Of a stretch of DNA of 64,000 nucleotides, positions 28,404-37,441 are shown one piece after another (positions within the stretch are counted from its first letter, which is position 1; every line of letters begins with the position of its first letter). The notes under the pieces were generated by a model, which was given only the letters and a program-made list of their open reading frames with translations, had not been told where the DNA came from and did not search any database. This DNA comes from Aquimarina atlantica (GTDB taxonomy: Bacteria > Bacteroidota > Bacteroidia > Flavobacteriales > Flavobacteriaceae), in NCBI RefSeq assembly GCF_000626715.1, contig NZ_AQRA01000007.1, forward strand, positions 310,001 to 374,000, in the 5' to 3' direction. The translations under genes and the position numbers were made by a program.

Positions 28404-29333
28404 ATGGCTATAAATTGGAAAGGCGTAATGCCAGCAGTAACAACTAAATTCACTAATGAGGATACTTTAGACCTTGATATGTTTGAAGTTAATATCAATG
28501 CACAACTAGAAGCCGGAGTTCATGGAATTATTCTGGGAGGAACTCTGGGAGAGGCTAGTACATTAAGTGATACAGAAAAAAGAATTTTGGTAAAAAAGAC
28601 AGTAGACATTGTTAATGGCAGAGTTCCTGTAATTATGAACATCGCAGAACAAACAACCAAAAATGCAATTGATGCAGCTGCAAAAGCAAAAGAAGATGGA
28701 GCTCAGGGATTAATGATGCTACCTCCAATGCGTTACAAAGCAGGAGATCGCGAAACAGTAGTGTATTTTAAAGAAGTAGCTAAAAGTACAGAGCTACCAA
28801 TTATGGTATATAATAATCCTGTAGATTATAAAATTGAAGTAACTCTAGATATGTTTGAAGAGTTATTAGAAATGGATAATATACAAGCAGTAAAAGAATC
28901 TACAAGAGATATATCTAATATTACAAGAATTAAAAATAGATTTGGTAATCGCCTAAAAATCCTTTCAGGTGTTGATACTTTAGCCTTAGAGAGTCTTTTG
29001 ATGGGAGCAGACGGTTGGGTTGCCGGGCTTGTAGATGCTTTTCCTGCAGAAACCGTTGCAATTTACGAATTACAAAAGGCAGGACGAATTAAAGAAGCAC
29101 TCGAGATATATAGATGGTTTTTGCCTTTGTTAGAGTTAGATATCAATGCAAAACTAGTACAAAATATTAAACTCGCAGAAGTAGCTACCGGAATCGGTAC
29201 CGAAAATGTACGTGCACCAAGATTACCACTTGTTGGCGAAGAACGTAAAAATGTCCTTAGCATTATTGAAAATGGATTAAAAACAAGGCCTACTTTACCA
29301 GAGTATAAAGAACTAAATGCTGTAGTGAGTTAG
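28404..29333 (+). CDS. DapA-family lyase, probable 1-pyrroline-4-hydroxy-2-carboxylate deaminase
   Basis: 309 residues, cytoplasmic, single TIM barrel of the dihydrodipicolinate synthase/N-acetylneuraminate lyase family. The Schiff-base Lys is K164 in AVKESTRD and the family Tyr is in MVYNNPVDYK. The family includes HypD, which removes ammonia from pyrroline-hydroxycarboxylate and yields 2-oxoglutarate semialdehyde in 4-hydroxyproline breakdown. It is followed 84 bases later by a dehydrogenase of the kind that oxidises that semialdehyde, and downstream by hydroxyproline racemase-family and pyrroline reductase genes, which support this call. Sugar-acid dehydratases of the same family are the main alternative. 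Confidence 0.72.
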   Translation: MAINWKGVMPAVTTKFTNEDTLDLDMFEVNINAQLEAGVHGIILGGTLGEASTLSDTEKRILVKKTVDIVNGRVPVIMNIAEQTTKNAIDAAAKAKEDGAQGLMMLPPMRYKAGDRETVVYFKEVAKSTELPIMVYNNPVDYKIEVTLDMFEELLEMDNIQAVKESTRDISNITRIKNRFGNRLKILSGVDTLALESLLMGADGWVAGLVDAFPAETVAIYELQKAGRIKEALEIYRWFLPLLELDINAKLVQNIKLAEVATGIGTENVRAPRLPLVGEERKNVLSIIENGLKTRPTLPEYKELNAVVS

Positions 29334-29417
29334 ATTTTTTTGCCCCAAATATCTTGTTTTTACTTTAATCAATTTTATCATTAATTCATTTTACACTAAA
29401 ACCATTAACCAATATAT

Positions 29418-31001
29418 ATGATAACCGGAAAAAATTATATAGGAAACAGATTATCGGCAACAGGATCAGTTTCTCGTAAAACATTCAACCCAAAATTAAA
29501 TATTGAGAACGAATATGAATTTTATGAGGCTACTTTAGAAGAAGTGAATGAGGCTACAGAGCTAGCACATCAGGCTTTTAAAGAATATAGAAATGTTACA
29601 GGAGCTAAAAGAGCAGAATTCTTACATGCTATTGCAGATGAGATTTTGGCTTTAGACGATGAATTGATTCAAGCATATACCTCAGAAACTGGGTTGCCAG
29701 AAGGAAGAGCAATAGGAGAAAGAGGTCGAACAGTTTTTCAATTACGTTCTTTTGCAGAACTAATCTCTAATGAAGAGTGGAGAGAAAATACAATCGATTC
29801 GGCAGATACTAACCGTACTCCTGCACCTAAACCAGATATTAGAAAAACTAATATTCCTTTGGGGCCAGTAGTGGTATTTGCAGCCAGTAATTTCCCTTTA
29901 GCATTTTCTACTGCAGGAGGAGATACTGCCAGTGCATTAGCTTCGGGATGCCCGGTAATTGTTAAGTCTCATGCCATGCATTCAGGAACAGGAGAATTGG
30001 TATCATCTGCTATCATCAAAGCAGCCGAAAAAACAGGAATGCCAAATGGCGTTTTTTCAAATATTACAGGAAGCGGAAGAGTAGTAGGAGCTGCCCTGGT
30101 AAAGCATTCAAAAGTAAAAGCCGTTGGTTTTACAGGAAGTATCTCGGGAGGAAGGGCTTTATTTAATCTGGCGGCAAACAGAGAAGAGCCAATTCCTGTT
30201 TTTGCAGAAATGGGAAGTATTAATCCTGTAATTATTACACCCGAAGCAATTGCCAAAAGAGCAGACGAAATAGCAACTACGTATGCTAATTCTATTACAG
30301 TTGGTACAGGTCAGTTCTGTACAAATCCTGGATTGATCTTAACAATAGATGGTGATAACACTAGAAGCTTTATCAAAGACCTTGCAGAAAAAAGTACTGC
30401 AATAGCTCCCCAGTGTATGTTGCATCCTAATATAAAAAGAGACTTTGTAGAAAATAGAGCTACTATATCTTCTCAATCAGGAGTAGAAGTCGTAGCCTCT
30501 TTAACCGAAGAAGTAGAACCTAATTTTGCTCCTACTCAAATTTCTGCTGTTTCTGGAGCCGATTTTTTAACCAATCCAAAAATGCACCAGGAAGTTTTTG
30601 GCCCTTTTTCATTAGTGGTTAGATGCAAAGACGAAGCAGAACTTGTTGAGATTATTAATAACCTCGAAGGGCAATTAACAGGAACTATCCTGGCAGAAAA
30701 ATCAGAATATCAAAACTTAGGGAACATCGTTGATGCACTTCAGGATAGAGTTGGACGTATTATTTTTAATGGAGTCCCAACCGGAGTAGAAGTTTGCCCA
30801 TCTATGACCCATGGAGGACCATATCCAGCATCGTCAGATTCTAGGTTTTCTGCCGTAGGAACCAATGCTATTAAGCGATGGGTAAGGCCATTTAGCTACC
30901 AGGATTGGCCAAACGAATTGCTCCCAAATGCACTTAAAAATGAAAACCCTGATGAGATCATCAGAACTGTAGATGGAACTTATTCTAATGCAAAAGTATA
31001 A
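29418..31001 (+). CDS. Aldehyde dehydrogenase, probable 2-oxoglutarate semialdehyde dehydrogenase
   Basis: 527 residues, cytoplasmic, ALDH superfamily, with long N-terminal part typical of type-III KGSA dehydrogenases. Catalytic Cys301 is in GTGQFCTNPG and Glu264 in FAEMGSINP; NFPLAFSTAGGDTASALASG is the cofactor-binding start. It would convert 2-oxoglutarate semialdehyde to 2-oxoglutarate with NADP, feeding the TCA cycle. The immediate upstream DapA-family gene makes a two-gene operon closed by a terminator. Substrate call is from family and context. Confidence 0.8.
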   Translation: MITGKNYIGNRLSATGSVSRKTFNPKLNIENEYEFYEATLEEVNEATELAHQAFKEYRNVTGAKRAEFLHAIADEILALDDELIQAYTSETGLPEGRAIGERGRTVFQLRSFAELISNEEWRENTIDSADTNRTPAPKPDIRKTNIPLGPVVVFAASNFPLAFSTAGGDTASALASGCPVIVKSHAMHSGTGELVSSAIIKAAEKTGMPNGVFSNITGSGRVVGAALVKHSKVKAVGFTGSISGGRALFNLAANREEPIPVFAEMGSINPVIITPEAIAKRADEIATTYANSITVGTGQFCTNPGLILTIDGDNTRSFIKDLAEKSTAIAPQCMLHPNIKRDFVENRATISSQSGVEVVASLTEEVEPNFAPTQISAVSGADFLTNPKMHQEVFGPFSLVVRCKDEAELVEIINNLEGQLTGTILAEKSEYQNLGNIVDALQDRVGRIIFNGVPTGVEVCPSMTHGGPYPASSDSRFSAVGTNAIKRWVRPFSYQDWPNELLPNALKNENPDEIIRTVDGTYSNAKV

Positions 31002-31069
31002 GTTTTGATTCTAGAACAATACTCTAAAAATAATCTGTTTAAATGTTGGTTGGTATTGTTAAATTTATA

Positions 31070-31108
31070 ACCAAAAGGGTGTGATTTTTGTCACTCCCTT
31101 TTGGTTTT
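31070..31108 (+). terminator. Terminator after the semialdehyde dehydrogenase
   Basis: Fifteen-base arms (31070-31084, starting ACCAAAAGGG; 31091-31105, ending TTTTGGT) with one mismatch and a 6-base loop, then TTTT. Confidence 0.85.
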
Positions 31109-31280
31109 ACCTATAAAAGAATAAGGCGTAGAAATGAATTTTGTGTATAAAAAAAACAGAAAAAAGAATGAAATGAATAAAACAACTTATAAATTGACGG
31201 CTGTACCTTTAATAACGAAACAAGAAAAGGTGCAACAGGAAAACAACTATTAATCATTTTATTCGGATAGAATTTCTAAT

Positions 31281-32573
31281 ATGCGTTACGAAAACTTACC
31301 AAATACCGTTTTTAAACAGAACCGAAATAATTTTGCTTCCAAAACCCTCGAGAATACGATTACTATTCTAACATCTAACGATATTATGCATACCAATGCA
31401 GATGATGTTATGGGGTTTGCCCAAAACAATGATTTATTTTATTTGTCAGGAATAGATCAGGAAGAAACAATACTAGTGTTGTATCCAGATGCTTATAAAC
31501 CCGAAAACAGGGAGATTTTGTTTATAAAAGAAACGAATGAGCATATCAAAATCTGGGACGGTGAAAAATTAACCAAAGAAGAAGCTGGTCAGATTTCAGG
31601 AGTCCAACGAATAGAATGGATACATGATTTTGAAAAAATACTTCAATTAATGGCCTTCGAAGCAGATGGTTTTTATTTAGGACATAATGAACATATAAAG
31701 CGAATTACACATAACAAACAAACACAACAGGATCGAATGATTAACTGGTGTAAAGAAAAATATCCTTTGCACCAGTATCATCGAGCCGCCAAAATTACAA
31801 GAGCTTTACGTCCTGTTAAATCAAGCGAAGAAATAGCACAAATACAAAAAGCAGCAGATATTAGTATCGAAGGTTTTTATAGGGTACTCAAAGCAGTAAA
31901 ACCTAACTGTAAGGAATATGAATTAGAAGCAGAATTAACGTATGCACTCCTTAAAAATGGAGGGACAAGACATGCTTTTAAACCTATTGTTGCTTCAGGA
32001 AAAAATGCTTGTGCATTACATTATAATACTAATGATAATACCTGTCGGGATGGTGATATGATACTTCTGGACTTTGGGGTTTGCTATGGTAATTATAATA
32101 GTGATACCACACGCTGTATTCCTGTAAATGGTACGTTTTCTGATCGACAAAAAGAAGTATATGCTGCGGTTCTTTATTGTTTAAAAGAAGGAAGCAAGCT
32201 ACTTAAGCCCGGAGTTATCCCGGCGGATTATGAAAAACAAATGGCTGGTTTAGTCGAAGACCAACTGATCAAAATTGGAGTTCTCGACGCTTCTGAAGTT
32301 GCCGCTCAAAACCCGGATAAACCTTTGTATAAAAAGTATTTTATGCATGGTACGGCACATCATCTTGGGTTAGATGTTCACGATGTCGGTTTGTACTCCA
32401 GGCCTTTAGAAACGGGAATGGTACTTACTTGTGAGCCTGGTATTTATATCCCCGAAGAAGGAATAGGTTGTCGCCTAGAGAATGATTATCTCATTACAGA
32501 AACAGGAAATATAAATCTCACACAAGCGATGCCTATAGAGATTGAAGAAATTGAAAAGTTGATGACTGCATAG
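31281..32573 (+). CDS. Aminopeptidase P family protein (M24, Xaa-Pro)
   Basis: 430 residues, no signal peptide. An aminopeptidase P N-terminal domain (about 1-160; MRYENLPNTVFKQNRNNFAS) precedes the pita-bread M24 domain. Metal ligands are visible: Asp in LLDFGVCYGNYNSDTTR, His in HGTAHHLGLDVHD, Glu in CEPGIYI and Glu in CRLENDYLI. It should remove N-terminal residues before proline in the cytoplasm. The next gene, 27 bases further, is a second M24 peptidase, so a cytoplasmic pair for Pro/Hyp-containing peptides is likely. Its start at 31281 fits the family N-terminus. Confidence 0.9.
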   Translation: MRYENLPNTVFKQNRNNFASKTLENTITILTSNDIMHTNADDVMGFAQNNDLFYLSGIDQEETILVLYPDAYKPENREILFIKETNEHIKIWDGEKLTKEEAGQISGVQRIEWIHDFEKILQLMAFEADGFYLGHNEHIKRITHNKQTQQDRMINWCKEKYPLHQYHRAAKITRALRPVKSSEEIAQIQKAADISIEGFYRVLKAVKPNCKEYELEAELTYALLKNGGTRHAFKPIVASGKNACALHYNTNDNTCRDGDMILLDFGVCYGNYNSDTTRCIPVNGTFSDRQKEVYAAVLYCLKEGSKLLKPGVIPADYEKQMAGLVEDQLIKIGVLDASEVAAQNPDKPLYKKYFMHGTAHHLGLDVHDVGLYSRPLETGMVLTCEPGIYIPEEGIGCRLENDYLITETGNINLTQAMPIEIEEIEKLMTA

Positions 32574-32600
32574 CAGTATATCTCATAAAAATATATAGTT

Positions 32601-33821
32601 ATGAATGCATTAGGAATAGGTGGTTCTACCATCGAAAAAGAATTAAATGCAATACAGCCAAAAGCTCATCTTGCAAAACCCATTCAAAAAGAAGAATTTC
32701 AAGCCAGAATAGATAAAGCTTGCGATCTTATGAAAGAGCAAGAGATTCCTGCAGTATATCTGCATGCAGGAACAAATTTATTTTACTTTACAGGAATGCG
32801 ATGGAACCCAAGTGAGCGAATGGTAGGAGTATTACTATTTCCAGATGGAGAAGTGCATTATATAGGTCCTCGGTTTGAAGAAGGAACTATTTTAGATTTC
32901 ATGGTAATAAAAGGCCCTGTTCATTGCTGGGAAGAACATGAAAGCCCATATGCCTTATTTGTGAATATTCTCGACAAGAAAAATATCAATGGTAAGGATG
33001 TAGCTATGGATGAAGCAACTCCCTTTTTTATTATTGATGGAATTCTAAAAGAACAATCCAATTACAATCTAATTAATGCCAAACCGATTACTGCCGGGTG
33101 TCGAATGATAAAATCTGAAGCAGAAATTGCCATCATGCAAACTGCAATGGATATTACGATGGAAGTACAAAAGGCTGCAGCAAGAATATTGAAACCGGGA
33201 ATCAGTGCCAAAGAAGTTACCAGTTTTATTAATGAAGCTCATAAACGATACGGTATTCCTTCGGGGTCATATTTTTGTATTGTGTTATTCGGAGTAGATT
33301 CCTCTTTTCCGCATGGGGTAAAAGCACCAAAAAACTTAGAAGAAAACGAAATAGTATTAATTGATACAGGATGTGTCCTGCATGATTATATTTCAGATAT
33401 TACCAGAACATATGTATATGGTGAAATTAGTGAGTTACAACGTGAAATATGGAATCTCGAGAAAGAAACTCAACTTTCTGCATTTGAAGCTGCTCAATTA
33501 GGAAAACCATGTTCTGTAATAGATAATGCCTCAAGAAAAACATTAGAGGCCAAAGGCCTGGGACCTGATTATAAATTACCAGGGCTACCACACCGTACCG
33601 GCCACGGCATAGGGTTAGATATCCACGAATGGCCGTATATAGCAAGACATGAAGATGCGATCCTTGCATCAGGAATGTGTTTTAGTAATGAACCTATGAT
33701 ATGTGTACCTGATGAGTTTGGAATTAGATTAGAAGATCATATCTATATGACCGAAGAAGGGCCAAAATGGTTTACACAACCTGCACATTCTATTGATGAT
33801 CCTTTTGGATTATCTCTATAA
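32601..33821 (+). CDS. M24 family Xaa-Pro peptidase (prolidase/aminopeptidase P type)
   Basis: 406 residues, cytoplasmic. A creatinase-like N-terminal domain (about 25-165) precedes an M24 catalytic domain with ligands in LIDTGCVLHDYISDITRTY (two Asp), PHRTGHGIGLDIHEW (His), SNEPMICVP (Glu) and IRLEDHIYM (Glu). Such enzymes act as Xaa-Pro dipeptidase or aminopeptidase; which one cannot be said. It follows the other M24 gene by 27 bases in the same orientation and is closed by a long palindromic terminator. Confidence 0.88.
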   Translation: MNALGIGGSTIEKELNAIQPKAHLAKPIQKEEFQARIDKACDLMKEQEIPAVYLHAGTNLFYFTGMRWNPSERMVGVLLFPDGEVHYIGPRFEEGTILDFMVIKGPVHCWEEHESPYALFVNILDKKNINGKDVAMDEATPFFIIDGILKEQSNYNLINAKPITAGCRMIKSEAEIAIMQTAMDITMEVQKAAARILKPGISAKEVTSFINEAHKRYGIPSGSYFCIVLFGVDSSFPHGVKAPKNLEENEIVLIDTGCVLHDYISDITRTYVYGEISELQREIWNLEKETQLSAFEAAQLGKPCSVIDNASRKTLEAKGLGPDYKLPGLPHRTGHGIGLDIHEWPYIARHEDAILASGMCFSNEPMICVPDEFGIRLEDHIYMTEEGPKWFTQPAHSIDDPFGLSL

Positions 33822-33866
33822 TAGAGATAGAACTCTAAGTAAACAATCTGAATACTAAGTAATTGA

Positions 33867-33910
33867 AAGATTATTCTAAAGCATTATTAATAATGCTTTA
33901 GAATAATCTT
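33867..33910. terminator. Perfect 44-base palindromic terminator between convergent genes
   Basis: A perfect inverted repeat (22-base arms, outer bases AAGATTATTC and GAATAATCTT, inner GCATTATTAATAATGC) with no loop, U-rich on either strand, in the 94-base gap between the M24 gene and the racemase-family gene. Stops transcription from both sides. Confidence 0.9.
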
Positions 33911-33915
33911 GTTTG

Positions 33916-34980
33916 TTATCTAAAAATAAACCCATTTTTCATTGGATCATCAGGATCGATGATAAAAGTGTTCATTCCTGTAATATGCGCCGTTCCTTCA
34001 ACTTGCGGTATTACTGCTTTATAAGGGCCAAATTCTTCTTCAGAAATAACAGAACCTTTAAATACAGAATCTGTTATACTTTCTATAGTCATTGTATCCC
34101 CATATTGTATTTCATTTCTCATTTTATGTATTGCCATTCTACCAGAAACTCCAGATCCGGTGGGGCACCTGTCTACTTCTCCTTCAGCAAAAATACATAC
34201 GTTTCTACTATCAATATTTTCTTTAGAAGAATTTCCAATAAAAATGGTACCGTATAAAAAACTAAGATCTTCTTCATAAGGATGTAGAATATTAGAATCC
34301 TGCTCTATTACAGCATGTTTTATATCCATTCCCTTGGTAATTAATTTTCTATATGAATTTGAAGTTAAATCAAAATCAAAATTATTTTTAGCCATATCTA
34401 CATATGCATAAAAAGCACCTCCGTAGGCCAAATCATAGATAATGTCTCCTATACCCTCTACCTTTACCTTTCTATCCAATCCAACTACAAAACTAGGAAC
34501 ACAATGAAAACGAACACCGGTTACTTTTCCGTTTTTTACATGTGCATAAGAAATGATTCGACCACAGGGAGCATCAATTTTTATGATATTATCTCCTTCC
34601 TGATAATCGATCCAATTCATTTCGACAGCCAATGTAGAAATTGCAATAATAGCATGGCCGCACATGGTGCTGTATCCTTCGTTGTGTATAAACAAAATCC
34701 CAAAATCCCCATCATTATCATTAGGAGGGAGTAAGATACATCCATACATATCGGCATGGCCACGAGGTTCAAACATAAGAGAGGTACGTAAGTGGTCATA
34801 ATGCTCCTTACAATATCTCCTGTATTCTAATATCGAATTTCCTTTCAGTTCGGGAAACCCATCGACAATTACCCGAAGCGGTTCTCCTCCTGTATGCATA
34901 TCGATGGTTTTGATTTGTAACCAATCTTTTTTGGGGTTGAAATTGGTATTTTTTAGAATGTTTTGATATGTTTTACTCAT
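33916..34980 (-). CDS. trans-3-hydroxy-L-proline dehydratase (proline racemase superfamily)
   Basis: 354 residues, cytoplasmic. Superfamily members differ at two catalytic positions: racemases and 4-hydroxyproline epimerases have a Cys (or Ser) and a Cys; 3-hydroxyproline dehydratases keep the first Cys but have Thr at the second. Here the first is Cys107 in STMCGHA and the second motif is VDRCPTGSGVSGR, where Thr274 takes the place of Cys in the racemase DRSPCGTG. That makes it a dehydratase that forms 1-pyrroline-2-carboxylate from trans-3-hydroxy-L-proline, a collagen residue. Its start overlaps the end of the reductase gene by 8 bases, and that enzyme consumes its product. Confidence 0.85.
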   Translation of the reverse strand: MSKTYQNILKNTNFNPKKDWLQIKTIDMHTGGEPLRVIVDGFPELKGNSILEYRRYCKEHYDHLRTSLMFEPRGHADMYGCILLPPNDNDGDFGILFIHNEGYSTMCGHAIIAISTLAVEMNWIDYQEGDNIIKIDAPCGRIISYAHVKNGKVTGVRFHCVPSFVVGLDRKVKVEGIGDIIYDLAYGGAFYAYVDMAKNNFDFDLTSNSYRKLITKGMDIKHAVIEQDSNILHPYEEDLSFLYGTIFIGNSSKENIDSRNVCIFAEGEVDRCPTGSGVSGRMAIHKMRNEIQYGDTMTIESITDSVFKGSVISEEEFGPYKAVIPQVEGTAHITGMNTFIIDPDDPMKNGFIFR

Positions 34981-35932
34981 GCGTATATTGATTATAATAA
35001 TAAGTAGCTGCTGCTAAATCTTCGAGAGCATGCCCTACAGATTTAAAAATAGTTATTTCATGATCACTGGTTCTTCCTTGCTTAGTTTCAGAGCAGAGCT
35101 CAAATAAATCAGCTTTGATATCTTCTTCTTTTAGAACACCTTCTTTGAGAGGAATAACAATGTCTCCACTTTCTTTAAGTCCCCCCTGATAAGTGTCTAC
35201 AAAAACAGTGGCTTTTTTTATGCTTTCATTATCAGCTTCACGCATATCCTTTTTGTAGGCTCCAACTAAATCTATATGCTGTCCGGCTTTTAAATAATTA
35301 CCCAACACCAAAGGAGTTTTGGATAATGTTGCACAGGATATAATATCTACTTCAGAAATTTTTTCTTCGATTGTAGGTATAGCATGGATATGAAAACTTT
35401 CTCCTTCTAATTCAGCTGAGATTTTTTTCGCTTTTTCATAATTCCTTCCCCAGATATAGACAGTTTTAATAGGTCTTACACTGGCATGCGCTTTAATTAG
35501 ATTAGTAGAGAGTGCACCTGTACCGATCATTAATAAGGAAGAAGCATCAGGTTTAGATAAATACGATGATGCCAGGGCAGAGGCCGAAGCAGTTCGTTTT
35601 ACGGTCAAACTTTTTGCCTCCATTATTGCTTTGATAGTACCTTTAATGGCGTCCATATATAAATATGTACCTTGAATCGAAGGTAAATCAAACTGTCCAT
35701 TTTTGGGACTTACTGTTACGATTTTTACCCCTGCTTCTTTACCAGGATTCCAGGCAGGCATCAACAATAGCGTAGAATCTTCCTGAACCACAGGGTTTGG
35801 AAAATCATGATGATGACGCATAGGCACCAGTATAGAATCTGATGCAAATTTGTTTTTTAATTCAGCAATTAGCTCATTAAAATTAGTGTTACTTTCAATA
35901 AAATCGGTATTGATCTGAACAATTGTATCCAT
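34973..35932 (-). CDS. Ornithine cyclodeaminase-family protein, probable 1-pyrroline-2-carboxylate reductase
   Basis: 319 residues, cytoplasmic, OCD/mu-crystallin family. N-terminal MRHHHDFPNPVVQEDSTLLLMPAW is split by a central Rossmann domain (LLMIGTGALSTNLIKAH, about 135-260). In this family many bacterial members reduce 1-pyrroline-2-carboxylate to L-proline with NADPH. It overlaps the next gene, a trans-3-hydroxyproline dehydratase, by 8 bases, which is strong evidence for this pathway assignment. Other functions such as ornithine cyclodeaminase are less likely. The transcript order is reductase first, dehydratase second. Confidence 0.85.
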   Translation of the reverse strand: MDTIVQINTDFIESNTNFNELIAELKNKFASDSILVPMRHHHDFPNPVVQEDSTLLLMPAWNPGKEAGVKIVTVSPKNGQFDLPSIQGTYLYMDAIKGTIKAIMEAKSLTVKRTASASALASSYLSKPDASSLLMIGTGALSTNLIKAHASVRPIKTVYIWGRNYEKAKKISAELEGESFHIHAIPTIEEKISEVDIISCATLSKTPLVLGNYLKAGQHIDLVGAYKKDMREADNESIKKATVFVDTYQGGLKESGDIVIPLKEGVLKEEDIKADLFELCSETKQGRTSDHEITIFKSVGHALEDLAAATYYYNQYTHE

Positions 35933-36022
35933 AGGTTATAAATGTAAACAAATCCCAATTCGTAATGGCATACTAACTTAAATCTTATTAAAATGATACC
36001 ATTCTTGGGTAATATAGTATCA

Positions 36023-36052
36023 TTGAGTCAATAGCCTTTTAGGTTATCTTTA
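36023..36052 (+). promoter_or_regulatory. Candidate promoter for S37 peptidase gene
   Basis: TTG (36023-36025) and TATCTTTA (36045-36052), with a 19-base spacer, close to the Bacteroidota pattern but with one mismatch at the last base. It sits 23 bases before the start codon. Confidence 0.4.
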
Positions 36053-36075
36053 AAATATTAAAAACTATTTATTTT

Positions 36076-37362
36076 ATGAATCGAATTAAGTATATAGTAG
36101 TACTACTTCTTGTTAACCTTTCTTTTTTTTCTTGTAAAAGTTCGTTACCACCTACTGCTGAAATATCCTTTGAGCAAAAACTAAGAAATTTGTTCCCTAC
36201 AGCAGATATAAGCGCAATACAGGTAAATGATCATTTTACAGAATCGTACCGATTGATATTAAAACAACCATTGGACCACAACAATCCAGATGCAGGAACT
36301 TTTGATCATTATGTATATCTCTCTCATTCTGATTATTCGCAGCCCACAGTATTAGTTACCGAAGGGTATTCTGCAAAACATAGAACATATGAGTTAAGTA
36401 CTCTGTTAAAGGCAAATCAGGTTATGGTAGAATATCGATTTTATGGAAAATCAAGACCAAATCCGATTCCGTGGAAGTACCTGACCAATGATCAGGCTAT
36501 TCAGGATTATCATCTTCTGGTTACTAAACTTAAAAAAATATATACCAACAAATGGATATCTACAGGAATAAGTAAAGGAGGGGAGACTGTATTGATTTAT
36601 AAATCAAAGTACCCAAAAGATATGGATGCTGCAGTTTCTTATGTTGCTCCTTTGATTAATACCCGAGAAGACCCAAGAACGCAAGAACATATCGATACTG
36701 TTGGAACCGATGAGTGCAGAACTAAGATTACTAATTTTCAACGGTTATTGTTAACTCGAAGAGAGGCTCTTTTAAAGGAAATTGATCAACATTCGAGAAA
36801 AAAGAAAATGAGTTTTACAAAAGTATCCCCAGAAGAGGCTCTAGAATACGCAGTACTAGAATTCCCTTTTTCTTTTTGGCAATGGGGAGGCAAGTGTGAT
36901 GAAATTCCTAATGGGAATGCCGATCCTACTACCTTATTTACTTACCTTAATAAAGTAGTAGGCATTGGCTTTTATAATGATAAAACATATCACAACCTAT
37001 TACCTTCTTATTATCAACATATGGTAGAGCTTGGGTATTACGGATTTGATAGTACTCCTGTGCAGGATTTAATTAAAGTGGTAAAACAGCCTACTAATAT
37101 GAGATTCGCACCCAAAAATGTTACTATGGTGTATGATCAGGATTATATTAAAAAGGTTAGGGATTATGTAGAGAACAAAGGAGATCATATCATTTATATT
37201 TATGGAGAATATGATCCCTGGGGAGCATGTTCACCTACCCCAAAACCTCATGTAAATGCCTTAAAAATGGTATTACCCAAAGGAAGTCATAGTACCAGGA
37301 TTAAAAATTTCTCAAAAGAAGATCAGAGAAAAATCTATGATAAATTACAAGCATGGTTGTAA
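36076..37362 (+). CDS. S37 family peptidase (prolyl tripeptidyl/aminopeptidase type)
   Basis: 428 residues, lipoprotein signal with lipobox FFSC (Cys20). Peptidase family S37 fold (alpha/beta hydrolase). The nucleophile is Ser166 in STGISKGGET; Asp in YIYGEYDPWGAC and His in PKGSHSTRI complete the triad. Family members remove N-terminal peptides, often prolyl tripeptides. As an exported enzyme in a locus rich in Xaa-Pro peptidases it probably shortens Pro-rich peptides in the periplasm or at the surface. It is divergent from the 3-hydroxyproline gene pair (143-base gap). Confidence 0.88.
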   Translation: MNRIKYIVVLLLVNLSFFSCKSSLPPTAEISFEQKLRNLFPTADISAIQVNDHFTESYRLILKQPLDHNNPDAGTFDHYVYLSHSDYSQPTVLVTEGYSAKHRTYELSTLLKANQVMVEYRFYGKSRPNPIPWKYLTNDQAIQDYHLLVTKLKKIYTNKWISTGISKGGETVLIYKSKYPKDMDAAVSYVAPLINTREDPRTQEHIDTVGTDECRTKITNFQRLLLTRREALLKEIDQHSRKKKMSFTKVSPEEALEYAVLEFPFSFWQWGGKCDEIPNGNADPTTLFTYLNKVVGIGFYNDKTYHNLLPSYYQHMVELGYYGFDSTPVQDLIKVVKQPTNMRFAPKNVTMVYDQDYIKKVRDYVENKGDHIIYIYGEYDPWGACSPTPKPHVNALKMVLPKGSHSTRIKNFSKEDQRKIYDKLQAWL

Positions 37363-37390
37363 AAGATGATTACGCTTATTTACAATAAAT

Positions 37391-37422
37391 TTTAAGCCTG
37401 TAGCATCTGCTACAGGCTTAAA
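37391..37422. terminator. Bidirectional terminator
   Basis: Perfect 15-base arms (TTTAAGCCTGTAGCA and TGCTACAGGCTTAAA) with a 2-base loop in the spacer between the S37 gene and the convergent NTF2-like gene. Confidence 0.9.
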
Positions 37423-37441
37423 AATAATAACAGATGATGGA

